The position numbers were made by a program, and so were the translations under genes. From positions 1-64,000 of the forward strand of contig JBNKSV010000010.1 of assembly GCA_050297535.1 (NCBI GenBank): a DNA stretch of 64,000 bases. The letters are read 5' to 3'. Numbering within the stretch: position 1 is the stretch's first letter; every line of letters starts with the position of its first letter. This document shows positions 55,459 to 64,000 of the stretch, piece after piece. Below the pieces are notes generated by a model. That model was not told the origin of the DNA and made no database searches. It saw nothing but the letters and a program-made list of their open reading frames with translations. The stretch is from JAAGZL01 sp050297535 (GTDB lineage: Bacteria; Pseudomonadota; Gammaproteobacteria; Chromatiales; Chromatiaceae).

Positions 55459-58176
55459 ATGCATCCGCAAGGCATAGATAAATTTCCACACTACTTTGTA
55501 GGCATCAACTCTCTGGCAGAGCTCGCTACCAGCGAAGACCGTGTATGCGTACTTAACATATCCGGCGGCGAGAGCCGCAGTGTTACGCCGACCAGCCACA
55601 TATACTCTGGTGGCAACATCGTCTGCGGCACCGCACCTGGCCGTTCCGGCACGGTTATGAAGACCGAAAAGGGAGATATACCTATATATGATAACGTGGC
55701 CGAGGCCATCGAAAACGGCCATAAATTCAATGTGGTCGTGGTATACCTGCCGCCATCCGGGGTACGTGACGGCGTAATTGAGGCCATCCGGGTCAATCCG
55801 AATCTGAACAAGATCGTCATCCTTACGGAAAAGGTACCGGTCAGGGATTCCCGCGTCATCCGCGCCATGGGTCAGATGCGCGGCATCGACATCTTCGGCG
55901 CTAACTGCCTTGGCATAGCGGATGCCCACAATCACGTGCGCATTGGTGGCGCACTGGGCGGCAGCTCTCCAGAAGAGTCTCTGCTGCCAGGCTCGGTAGC
56001 CATCTACTCCAACTCAGGCAACTTCACCACCACCATCGCCGTCTATCTGGCGACCGCTGGCTGGGGCAGCACCGTATCACTCTCCTCCGGTAAGGATGTG
56101 TACATTCACTATGCAGCCCCGGAGTGGGCTCACGCCTTCCATAACGATGCCCGCTCCAAGGCCGGCGTCATGTACATTGAGCCGGGTGGCTACTATGAAC
56201 ACGGCCTGGAATTCGAAAAGCCGGTAGTCGCCTGCGTGGTGGGTCGTTGGAAGGCAAAACTGACCAAGGCCTGCGGCCATGCTGGCGCCATCGCCGGTTC
56301 CGGTGACAATGCCGCCGCCAAAGAGCAGTGGTTCATGGACAAGTTCGGCGTGAGCGAGATCTTCACCCCGGAGAACCCGGTCTGCACCGAAAAAGGCGCA
56401 GTAGTGGTCAACATCGCCCACATCCCCGCCGCCTTGACCGCCGTCATGGCCAAGCGTGGCGATAAACCGGACTTCGAACCGGTCGGTAATCTGTCCATGA
56501 AGTGTTGGTTCAGCAACACCCAGGGCATAGCCTTACCTGATTACCTGAACCCACCGGTGGTGGAGGCGGTTGCCCCTTACAATGAGCAGATTGCGGCCCT
56601 TAGCGATCAGGTGGGCGTTGTCTTCCCACGTGAGACCATGAAGGACGCCTCCGGCGCCTCCATGATGGACCCCAAGACCCAGGTCACCAAGGTCCACGGC
56701 ACCTCGGTGCTGGACTGCTCAACCCACTCGTTCGAAGAGAATCTGGTACAGAGCATCATCCGGGAATACACCAACACGAATGGCATCGCCCTGGCCAATG
56801 TGGCCCTGAATGCCTTCGTAAATCAGCATGGCAAGATTGGTGTTGCCGCGGCGGATGCTGCCCGCGAGGCCGGAAACAGCCCCAACACCGCTTTGGCTGC
56901 GGCCATAGCCATGGTGGGTCCGAAACAGCTGCAGAAATCCCGCACTGCTGCCATTGCCCTTATGGACCTGTTCAAGAAGAGCGGCCTGGAAAATCCCAGC
57001 GAGACCGGGTTCGATTTCAGCGCCCAGTTGCAAGAGGCAAATCCGGACATATTCCTTTCCGATACCCCATGCACCTGTGGTGATGCCATGCTAGAGGCCA
57101 TCGCTTCTCGCGGCGCCAGCTCGGTATTTGTGGACTTTCTGGTGGCGCTCGCCAGCAAGAACACCGGCAAACTCAGCTGCAACGTCCTGGTAGCGGCCAT
57201 CACCGCCCATCTGGCCTGGCCGGCGTTGATGCGTAAGCGTCTGTCTATCACCACCATAGCCAATCTACCTTGGCACTTCCGGGTATTCAGCACCCTGATC
57301 GGCTCTGCAGCGAGCGCCGATTCCCAAGAGAAAGAGAGCTTCTGCGGAATAAAAAACAAGGAGCTGATGAGTAGCTGGAGCTTTACCGAGACGGCCCATC
57401 TTGCCCTGCTGGGGAGAAGGCCGAGTCAGGAAGAGTTGTTCGGTTTCTCCGTACTGCTGGGACTGATCGTCTCTAACGGCCCGGGTACCATCTCCGCCCA
57501 GGGCGCCAAAGGCGCGGTCAGTGCGGACGGCCCGGAGGCCCCGGATCGGGTCCAGGTGAACAAGGGCTACATCGGCTTCCTCACACACACCGGCTATGCC
57601 CACGGCGGCAACGGCTTTGAGGCCATCGCCTTCCTGCTGGAGCGCTTCCGTGAGAGCGGTTTGAAGGATCCGGGCAACCCATCGCACGGCATGGATCTGA
57701 GGGCTATGGCCACCAGCTATGCCAAAGAGTACAAGGCCTACAAGAAGAAGGCCAAGGCCGAGGGTAATGTCTCCTATGACAAGATCCCTTGCATAAACCA
57801 TCCGGTATTCAAGAACGAGGATGTGAACTTCGATCCACGCGAGGTGTTCGTAAACAACCTGCTCAAAAAGAACAGGGACTACAACATCTTCCTCGATTTT
57901 TATCATGAGCTGGTTGTAGCGCTGCATCAGACCGGAGTTAGCCGCAACGTCTACTGTGTGAATGTAGATGCGGTGATCGCGGTAATCCTGTTGAAGATGC
58001 TGTGGAAACCTTACATGACTGGAGAGATCAGTGATGCATCCATGGAATCGGCCGCCTTCACTACCTTCCTGTTCGGGCGCATGATAGGCTCCGCAGCGGA
58101 GATCGACGATCACACTAACCGTGGTCGCAATATGGATACCCGTACCGCAGCCAGCAAGTGCAGCTACGTTGGTTAA
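55459..58176 (+). CDS. aclA: ATP-citrate lyase, large subunit (long type II-like form)
   Basis: 905 aa versus about 610 in Chlorobium AclA. Order: CoA-binding Rossmann domain (about 20-150; VCVLNISGGESRSVTP), CoA-ligase domain with the phospho-His in ACGHAGAIAGSGDNAA (His274), a second ligase-like or linking region (about 310-570) not found in the short forms, and a C-terminal citrate-synthase-like domain. In the latter, INHPVFK (His781) and VNVDAVIAV (Asp837) fit the catalytic His and Asp of the citrate synthase fold. The long form matches the type II ATP-citrate lyase described in tubeworm symbionts and Magnetococcus; this is from memory. A hairpin and icd follow. Confidence 0.9.
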   Translation: MHPQGIDKFPHYFVGINSLAELATSEDRVCVLNISGGESRSVTPTSHIYSGGNIVCGTAPGRSGTVMKTEKGDIPIYDNVAEAIENGHKFNVVVVYLPPSGVRDGVIEAIRVNPNLNKIVILTEKVPVRDSRVIRAMGQMRGIDIFGANCLGIADAHNHVRIGGALGGSSPEESLLPGSVAIYSNSGNFTTTIAVYLATAGWGSTVSLSSGKDVYIHYAAPEWAHAFHNDARSKAGVMYIEPGGYYEHGLEFEKPVVACVVGRWKAKLTKACGHAGAIAGSGDNAAAKEQWFMDKFGVSEIFTPENPVCTEKGAVVVNIAHIPAALTAVMAKRGDKPDFEPVGNLSMKCWFSNTQGIALPDYLNPPVVEAVAPYNEQIAALSDQVGVVFPRETMKDASGASMMDPKTQVTKVHGTSVLDCSTHSFEENLVQSIIREYTNTNGIALANVALNAFVNQHGKIGVAAADAAREAGNSPNTALAAAIAMVGPKQLQKSRTAAIALMDLFKKSGLENPSETGFDFSAQLQEANPDIFLSDTPCTCGDAMLEAIASRGASSVFVDFLVALASKNTGKLSCNVLVAAITAHLAWPALMRKRLSITTIANLPWHFRVFSTLIGSAASADSQEKESFCGIKNKELMSSWSFTETAHLALLGRRPSQEELFGFSVLLGLIVSNGPGTISAQGAKGAVSADGPEAPDRVQVNKGYIGFLTHTGYAHGGNGFEAIAFLLERFRESGLKDPGNPSHGMDLRAMATSYAKEYKAYKKKAKAEGNVSYDKIPCINHPVFKNEDVNFDPREVFVNNLLKKNRDYNIFLDFYHELVVALHQTGVSRNVYCVNVDAVIAVILLKMLWKPYMTGEISDASMESAAFTTFLFGRMIGSAAEIDDHTNRGRNMDTRTAASKCSYVG

Positions 58177-58183
58177 TTGCTCA

Positions 58184-58212
58184 GATAGGGGTCGGTCGGT
58201 CCGGCCCCTATC
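58184..58212 (+). other. Intercistronic hairpin between aclA and icd
   Basis: GATAGGGGTCGG (58184-58195), loop TCGGT, CCGGCCCCTATC (58201-58212): a 12-bp GC-rich stem eight bases after aclA. No T-run follows, so it is more likely a partial terminator or an RNA-stabilising stem than a full stop. Confidence 0.65.
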
Positions 58213-58245
58213 ACACCCAATTCTATAAAAACTGAGGACTGAAAC

Positions 58246-60459
58246 ATGTCAAAGATCATCTGGACCAAAATCGACGAGGCGCCCATGCTGGCGACCTACT
58301 CCTTTCTGCCGATAGTGCAAAAGTTCGCCCAGGCAGCAGAAGTGGAAGTCGAGACTCGTGACATCTCTCTGGCCGGGCGCGTCATCGCCAACTTTCCGGA
58401 CAACCTGACCGAAGAGCAGAAGATCCCGGACGAGCTGGGCAGGTTGGGTGAACTGGCCAAGTCTCCTGAGGCCAACATCATAAAACTACCCAATATCTCC
58501 GCCTCTATCCCACAATTGAAGGCCGCCATAAAGGAGCTGCAGGAGAAGGGTTACGATATTCCGAACTACCCGGAAAACCCTCAGACCGATGCAGAGAAAG
58601 AGATCAAAGAGCGTTTTGCCAAGGTCCTGGGCTCTGCGGTAAACCCGGTGCTACGTGAAGGCAACTCTGATCGTCGCGCCCCCACCGCAGTGAAAAACTA
58701 CGCCAAGAAGTTCCCCCACTCCATGGGCGCCTGGAGCAAGGACTCCAAATCCCATGTGGCTACCATGACTGCTGGTGACTTCGCCGCCAATGAACAATCG
58801 GTCACCATGGCAGCGGCCACCGACGCCAAGATCTCTTTCATTGGCAACGATGGTTCCACCACCGTTCTGAAGGAGCGCACTCCATTGGAGGCGGGCGAGA
58901 TCGTAGACGCCACCTTTATGAGTAAAAAGGCCCTGGTTAAATTCCTGGAAGAACAAGTGGCAGACGCCAAGTCGCAGGATGTGCTGTTCTCCCTGCACAT
59001 GAAGGCGACCATGATGAAGGTCTCTGACCCCAAGATCTTTGGCCATGCAGTGAAGGTGTTCTACGGACCTGTGCTAGAGAAGCATGCCGACGCCATCGCC
59101 AGCACCGGTTTCGACGCCAACAACGGCGTTGGCGACCTCTATGCCAGACTAGACAAACTTGATGCCGCCAAGAAGGCGGAGATCGAGGCCGATATCCAGG
59201 CCTTATACGCCGAGCGTCCAGCCATGGCCATGGTGGACTCAGACAAAGGCATCACCAACCTGCATGTCCCTAGTGACGTAATAATCGACGCCTCCATGCC
59301 TGCGGCCATACGCGCCTCCGGTCAGATGTGGGGCCCGGACGGCAAGCAAAAGGACACCAAGTTCATCATTCCCGATCACAGCTATGCCCCGCTCTACCAA
59401 GCCACCATCGAGAACTGCATTGAGAATGGCGCCCTGGATCCAACCACCATGGGCACCGTACCCAACGTGGGTCTGATGGCGAAAAAGGCGGAAGAGTATG
59501 GTTCTCATCCCACCACCTTTGAGGCCCCGGGCGACGGCGTCATCCGCGTGACCGCCACCGATGGCAGCATCATCCACGAACAAGCCGTGGAAGAGGGCGA
59601 TATCTGGCGCATGGTTATGGTGAAAGACGCCCCGATCCAGGACTGGGTCAAGCTGGCCGTAACTCGCGCCCGCGCCACCGGTTGGCCGGCGGTATTCTGG
59701 CTGGACGACGACCGCGCCCACACCATCGAACTGAAAAAGAAGGTGGACCAGTACCTGAAAGACCACGACACCAGCGGCCTGGATATCCGTATCATGGGTG
59801 TGTACGAAGCGGCCAAGCTCTCCATTGAGCGCGCCCGCGCCGGAGAAAACACCATCTCCGTAACCGGCAACGTTCTGCGTGACTTCAATACCGATCTCTA
59901 TCCGATCCTGGAGTTGGGCACCAGTGCCAAGATGCTCTCCATTGTACCCTTGATGAACGGCGGCGGCCTGTTCGAGACCGGCGCCGGTGGTTCCGCTCCC
60001 AAACACGTACAGCAGTTGCTGCAGGAAAACCACCTACGCTGGGACTCTCTGGGTGAGTTCCTGGCCCTGGTCCCATCCTTGGAGCATCTAAGCAACCTGA
60101 CCGGCAACAAGAAGGCTCAGGTTCTGGCCAACACCCTGGACAAGGCCACTGAGGAACTGCTGAACAACAAGGCTCCGTCCCGGAAGGTGGGTGAGCTCGA
60201 CAACCGTGGCAGCCATTTCTACCTGGCCATGTACTGGGCGCGCGCCCTGGCATCGCAAAATGAGGATACCGACCTGGCCTCCCAGTTCTCCAAACTGGCG
60301 GATGAGCTGGAGGCCAACGAGGCGAAAATCGTAGACGAATTGAACTCGGTGCAGGGTTCTCCAGCCGATATCGGCGGCTACTATCGTCCGGACGAGACAA
60401 AAATTACTGGGGTCATGCGTCCCAGTGCTACGTTTAATAACATAGTGGATAATGCCTAA
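58246..60459 (+). CDS. icd: Monomeric NADP-dependent isocitrate dehydrogenase
   Basis: 737 aa, the usual length of the monomeric 80-kDa class (IDH-II). Interconverts isocitrate and 2-oxoglutarate plus CO2. Signatures: LPNISASIPQLKAAIKELQ (about residues 85-103), PVLREGNSDRRAP (about 132-144), SLHMKATMMKVSDP (about 248-261) and the NADP region around HDTSGLDIR. It lies 69 bases after aclA on the same strand, so in context it may run as the carboxylating enzyme of the reductive TCA cycle, although this class is usually thought of as oxidative. A terminator follows. Confidence 0.95.
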   Translation: MSKIIWTKIDEAPMLATYSFLPIVQKFAQAAEVEVETRDISLAGRVIANFPDNLTEEQKIPDELGRLGELAKSPEANIIKLPNISASIPQLKAAIKELQEKGYDIPNYPENPQTDAEKEIKERFAKVLGSAVNPVLREGNSDRRAPTAVKNYAKKFPHSMGAWSKDSKSHVATMTAGDFAANEQSVTMAAATDAKISFIGNDGSTTVLKERTPLEAGEIVDATFMSKKALVKFLEEQVADAKSQDVLFSLHMKATMMKVSDPKIFGHAVKVFYGPVLEKHADAIASTGFDANNGVGDLYARLDKLDAAKKAEIEADIQALYAERPAMAMVDSDKGITNLHVPSDVIIDASMPAAIRASGQMWGPDGKQKDTKFIIPDHSYAPLYQATIENCIENGALDPTTMGTVPNVGLMAKKAEEYGSHPTTFEAPGDGVIRVTATDGSIIHEQAVEEGDIWRMVMVKDAPIQDWVKLAVTRARATGWPAVFWLDDDRAHTIELKKKVDQYLKDHDTSGLDIRIMGVYEAAKLSIERARAGENTISVTGNVLRDFNTDLYPILELGTSAKMLSIVPLMNGGGLFETGAGGSAPKHVQQLLQENHLRWDSLGEFLALVPSLEHLSNLTGNKKAQVLANTLDKATEELLNNKAPSRKVGELDNRGSHFYLAMYWARALASQNEDTDLASQFSKLADELEANEAKIVDELNSVQGSPADIGGYYRPDETKITGVMRPSATFNNIVDNA

Positions 60460-60485
60460 ACACCATTAAGCAATCCCCTTAGTTG

Positions 60486-60515
60486 GGCGCGCACCGCAAG
60501 GTGTGCGCCTTTTTT
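60486..60515 (+). terminator. Intrinsic terminator after icd
   Basis: GGCGCGCACC (60486-60495), GCAA tetraloop, GGTGTGCGCC (60500-60509), then six Ts. Strong; marks the end of aclB-aclA-icd 27 bases after the icd stop, so PFOR is a separate transcript. Confidence 0.92.
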
Positions 60516-60630
60516 GTCCCTGCGTCCTTTCAATCGTTAAAAAAGGTAATCTGCTTCCAACTTAGTCAAACCTGCGAAAAATAGGCCTTATTTGTGGATT
60601 TTTCCTGTTGGCTAAAAGATAATAGCCGGC

Positions 60631-60660
60631 TTGCGATATAAACCGCCGCCCGTTTATAGT
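60631..60660 (+). promoter_or_regulatory. Candidate sigma-70 promoter for PFOR
   Basis: TTGCGA at 60631-60636 and TATAGT at 60655-60660, 18 bases apart, about 68 bases before the PFOR ATG. Both boxes have two mismatches or fewer from consensus. It is a visual match only. Confidence 0.45.
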
Positions 60661-60728
60661 GCGGTACACTCGGAATCTTTCCAACAAAGATTTTATTGAA
60701 CAGACCTGAAAAGTTCCTGGAGGCTGAG

Positions 60729-63700
60729 ATGTCGAAACCCAACATGGTAACCGTAGATGGTATCGAAGCGGCTGCCCACGTTGCCCATAAGACCAATGAA
60801 GTTATCGCGATCTACCCTATTACCCCATCCTCCGGAATGGGTGAGCTCAGCGATGAGTACTCAGCAAAAGGCAGAACTAATCTGTGGGGAGCTGTACCAC
60901 AGGTCGTAGAGATGCAACACGAGGGAGGGGCTGTCGCCGCCTGTCACGGTTCCGTGCAAACTGGCGCTTTAACTACCACCTTCACCTCGTCACAGGGTCT
61001 GTTGCTGATGATCCCCAGCATGTACAAGATCGCTGGCGAGCTGACCCCGTTTGTAATCCATGTGGCTGCACGTTCTATTGCTGCACAGGGTCTCTCCATC
61101 TTTGGTGACCACAGCGATGTCATGTCCACCCGCCCGACCGGGTTTGCAATGCTGGCATCCAACAACCCGCAGGAGGTGATGGATGCCGCCTTGATCAGCC
61201 AGGCGGCCACCCTGGAATCACGCATTCCGTTCATCCACTTCTTTGACGGCTTCCGCACCACCCATGAGGTGAACAAGCTAGAGGTGGTATCAGACGATGT
61301 AATGAAACAGATGCTGTCGCAAGAACTAATCCGGGCCCATCGTGAACGCGCCATGAACCCGGACCAGCCGGTGATTCGCGGCACCTCTCAGAACCCTGAT
61401 ATCTATTTCCAGGGCCGCGAGACGGTAAACAGCTACTACAATGCGACCCCAACCATAGTCCAAAACGCCATGGACAAATTTGCCAGCCTGACTGGTCGCC
61501 AGTACCACCTGTTCGACTACTACGGCGCCACGGATGCCGAGCGCGTCATTGTCCTCATGGGCTCGGCTGCCGATACCGCCAAGGAGACGGTAACCAAGAT
61601 GCTGGCAGCTGGCGAAAAGGTAGGCGTGCTGATCGTTCGCCTCTATCGCCCCTTCTCTCCTGAGCACATGATTGCCGCCCTCCCCACCAGCGCGAAAAAG
61701 ATCGCTGTGCTGGACCGCTGCAAAGAACCAGGCTCCGATGGCGAACCCATGTATAAAGACGTGGTTTCTGCCCTGGCCAACCATGTCGCTACCGGTGGCG
61801 ACAGATTTACGGCTATGCCGCGCGTGGTTGGCGGCCGTTTCGGACTCTCCTCCAAGGAGTTCACTCCGGCCATGGTCAAGGGCATCTTTGATGAACTCGC
61901 AAAAGCCAGCCCCAAAAACGATTTCACCGTGGGCATCATCGACGACGTCACCCACACCAATCTGGACTGGGATCCGGCCTACACGACCATTGATGCGGAC
62001 AAGGTAACTCAGTGCATGTTCTACGGTCTAGGGGCCGACGGCACCGTCAGTGCTAACAAGAACTCCATCAAGATCATCGGTGAGGGCACCGATCTGTATG
62101 GTCAGGGTTACTTCGTATATGACTCCAAGAAGGCCGGTGCGGTAACCATATCCCACCTGCGTTTTGGACCGGACCCGATCAACTCACCCTATCTGATCGG
62201 CGAGGGCCAGGCCGACTTTGTGGCCTGTCACCAACCGGTGTTCCTGGAGAAGTACGACATGCTGGACCACGCCCGCGCTGGCGGCGTGTTCCTGTTGAAC
62301 TCTCCCGCACCTGTGGACCAGGTTTGGCAGACCATTCCGCGCAAGATGCAGCAACAGATCATCTACAAGAAGCTCTCTATCTATACCATTGATGCCTACA
62401 AGGTGGCGGAAGAGACCGGCATGGGTCGCCGCATCAACACCATCATGCAGACCTGTTTCTTCGCAATCTCTGGCATCCTGCCCAAGGATGAAGCCATCGA
62501 AAAGATCAAACAGGCAGCTGAGAAGACCTACGGCAAGAAGGGTCCGGCCGTGGTCAAACAGAACTTTGAGGCCATCGACACCAGTCTGGCCAACCTGCAT
62601 CAGGTTGAGATCCCCGGCTCTGCCACCTCTGACTTTGAACAGATCCCGCCGGTCATTCCCAGTGCCCCGGAATTTGTGCAGAAGGTGTGCGGTGAGATCA
62701 TTGCCGGACGTGGCGACAGCGTACCGGTCAGCATGATCCCGGCAGACGGCACCTGGCCACTGGACAGCTCTTCCTACGAGAAGCGCAACCTGGCCCGCGA
62801 GATCCCGGTTTGGGATGCGGAGCTATGTATCCAATGCGGCAAGTGCGTATTTGTCTGCCCGCATGCGGCCATCCGCAGCAAGGTGTTCGACGTATCTCTG
62901 ACCGAGAACGCCCCCGCTACCTTCAAACACATCCAGGCCAAGGGTAAAGAGTTCGCAGAAAACGAACACATGACCTATCAAGTGGCCCCGGAGGACTGCA
63001 CCGGCTGCACCCTGTGTGCCGACATATGTCCTGCCGTGGACAAGGAGAACCCGGAGCACAAGGCCCTGGACATGATGCCGCAGCCTCCGCTACGCGAAGC
63101 GGAGCGCGAAAACTGGACATTCTTCATGGATATCCTCCCGGACTACGATCGCAGCAAGATCAATTTCGGCACCATGAAGACCGCCATGTTGGCGCGTCCT
63201 CTGTTTGAGTCATCCGGCGCCTGCGTCGGTTGTGGCGAAACCGCCTATATCCGCCTGGCCACCCAGTTGTTCGGTGACCGCATGGTGATCGGCAATGCCA
63301 CCGGCTGTTCCTCTATATACGGCGGCAACCTGCCGACCACGCCTTACGCCACCAACTCAGATGGCCGCGGCCCGACCTGGAACAACTCCCTGTTCGAGGA
63401 TACGGCAGAATTTGCCCTGGGCTTCCGCGTCTCCATCGATGCCCAGACCAAATACGCCGAGGTATTACTGGCAGGTATGCGCGACAAAGTTGGTGCCGAC
63501 CTGGTGGATGCCACCCTCAACGCGGATCAAACCACCGAGGCCGGTATCTACCAGCAGCGCGAGCGCATCGAAGAGATAAAGGCCAAGCTTAAGTCTATCG
63601 ACGGTGATGAGGCCCGCGATCTCGAAGCGGTCATCGGCAATCTGTCCAAGCGAAGCGTTTGGGCCTTTGGCGGCGACGGCTGGGCCTACGACATCGGCTA

Positions 63701-64000
63701 CGGCGGTCTGGACCACGTGCTGGCCTCAGGCAAAAACGTCAACATCCTGGTCCTGGATACCGAGGTTTACTCTAACACCGGTGGTCAGATGTCCAAGTCC
63801 ACCCCTAAGGGCGCCATCGCCAAGTTTGCCGCTGGCGGCAAGCCGAGCCGCAAAAAGGATCTGGGCATGATTGCCATGGCCTATGGCAATGTCTACGTAG
63901 CCCAGGTGGCCTACGGGGCCAAGGACATACGCACCCTGAAGGCGTTCCAGGAGGCTGAATCCTTTGATGGAGTCTCTATCATCATCGCCTACAGTCCATG
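60729..64000 (+). CDS. Pyruvate:ferredoxin (flavodoxin) oxidoreductase, single-chain, cut by window end
   Basis: Begins at the ATG after GGAGG (MSKPNMVTVDGIEAAAH) and stays open to the window end: 1090 codons of an expected 1170-1200. NifJ/Por-type homodimer that interconverts pyruvate plus CoA with acetyl-CoA plus CO2, or carboxylates acetyl-CoA with reduced ferredoxin. Domain I (about 1-260; YPITPSSGMGELSDEY, EGGAVAACHGS with pyruvate and TPP contacts), domain II (about 260-410), the gamma domain (about 420-640; GLGADGTVSANKNSIKIIG), a two-cluster ferredoxin insert (CIQCGKCVFVCP about 700-711; CTGCTLCADICP about 757-768), then the TPP domain with CVGCGET (about 836-842), GNATGCSSIYGG and GDGWAYDIGYGGLDHVL. 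Residues to about 1090 look intact. In this context the acetyl-CoA carboxylating role is likely. Confidence 0.95.
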   Translation, partial: MSKPNMVTVDGIEAAAHVAHKTNEVIAIYPITPSSGMGELSDEYSAKGRTNLWGAVPQVVEMQHEGGAVAACHGSVQTGALTTTFTSSQGLLLMIPSMYKIAGELTPFVIHVAARSIAAQGLSIFGDHSDVMSTRPTGFAMLASNNPQEVMDAALISQAATLESRIPFIHFFDGFRTTHEVNKLEVVSDDVMKQMLSQELIRAHRERAMNPDQPVIRGTSQNPDIYFQGRETVNSYYNATPTIVQNAMDKFASLTGRQYHLFDYYGATDAERVIVLMGSAADTAKETVTKMLAAGEKVGVLIVRLYRPFSPEHMIAALPTSAKKIAVLDRCKEPGSDGEPMYKDVVSALANHVATGGDRFTAMPRVVGGRFGLSSKEFTPAMVKGIFDELAKASPKNDFTVGIIDDVTHTNLDWDPAYTTIDADKVTQCMFYGLGADGTVSANKNSIKIIGEGTDLYGQGYFVYDSKKAGAVTISHLRFGPDPINSPYLIGEGQADFVACHQPVFLEKYDMLDHARAGGVFLLNSPAPVDQVWQTIPRKMQQQIIYKKLSIYTIDAYKVAEETGMGRRINTIMQTCFFAISGILPKDEAIEKIKQAAEKTYGKKGPAVVKQNFEAIDTSLANLHQVEIPGSATSDFEQIPPVIPSAPEFVQKVCGEIIAGRGDSVPVSMIPADGTWPLDSSSYEKRNLAREIPVWDAELCIQCGKCVFVCPHAAIRSKVFDVSLTENAPATFKHIQAKGKEFAENEHMTYQVAPEDCTGCTLCADICPAVDKENPEHKALDMMPQPPLREAERENWTFFMDILPDYDRSKINFGTMKTAMLARPLFESSGACVGCGETAYIRLATQLFGDRMVIGNATGCSSIYGGNLPTTPYATNSDGRGPTWNNSLFEDTAEFALGFRVSIDAQTKYAEVLLAGMRDKVGADLVDATLNADQTTEAGIYQQRERIEEIKAKLKSIDGDEARDLEAVIGNLSKRSVWAFGGDGWAYDIGYGGLDHVLASGKNVNILVLDTEVYSNTGGQMSKSTPKGAIAKFAAGGKPSRKKDLGMIAMAYGNVYVAQVAYGAKDIRTLKAFQEAESFDGVSIIIAYSP

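Overview
The window looks like a chromosomal segment of a chemolithoautotrophic, sulfur-oxidising-type gammaproteobacterium. The housekeeping order is gammaproteobacterial: aroK-aroB-damX, and pilMNOPQ divergent from the class A PBP gene. The carbon and energy genes recall vestimentiferan tubeworm endosymbionts and their relatives: a long-form (type II) ATP-citrate lyase, monomeric isocitrate dehydrogenase, a single-chain pyruvate:ferredoxin oxidoreductase, a membrane-anchor-free fumarate reductase with a CCG-domain subunit, a PPi-dependent phosphofructokinase and a proton-pumping pyrophosphatase. The taxonomic guess is inference from gene content; there is no rRNA here.

Layout. 1-3.7 kb: a YdjM-like membrane hydrolase, small unknown proteins, two palindromic intergenic repeats, and an odd adenylate-kinase-like protein with a histone-H1-like tail. 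3.7-7.3 kb: pfp and hppA, the pyrophosphate pair. 7.3-18.9 kb (minus strand): an accessory cluster with a giant autotransporter whose N-terminus is a degenerate reverse-transcriptase-like domain, a phosphodiesterase/TPR/sulfotransferase fusion, three tail-collar proteins, a GNAT, a DUF6916-like protein and a methyltransferase/Asp-hydroxylase fusion. 19-25 kb: a two-component system, soluble pyrophosphatase, YfcE-like phosphoesterase, engB, a CBS protein and an EamA transporter. 25-33 kb: metH, then a fumarate reductase/succinate dehydrogenase operon (flavoprotein, FeS, CCG subunit, 86-aa protein). 33-45 kb (minus): a duplicated-domain secreted protein, hemE, gltD-gltB, damX-aroB-aroK. 45-53 kb: pilQPONM and ponA. 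54-64 kb (plus): aclB-aclA-icd and a PFOR gene cut by the window end.

How they fit. ATP-citrate lyase, IDH, PFOR and a fumarate reductase are four of the enzymes needed to run the TCA cycle reductively; 2-oxoglutarate:ferredoxin oxidoreductase, fumarase and malate dehydrogenase are not in view. pfp plus hppA lets the cell recover pyrophosphate energy in sugar-phosphate metabolism. gltBD consumes 2-oxoglutarate for ammonia assimilation. The 7.3-18.9 kb cluster is the best candidate for an undescribed system: surface or secreted collar-domain proteins encoded with several protein- or glycan-modifying enzymes and a very large outer-membrane protein with a dead RT-like head.
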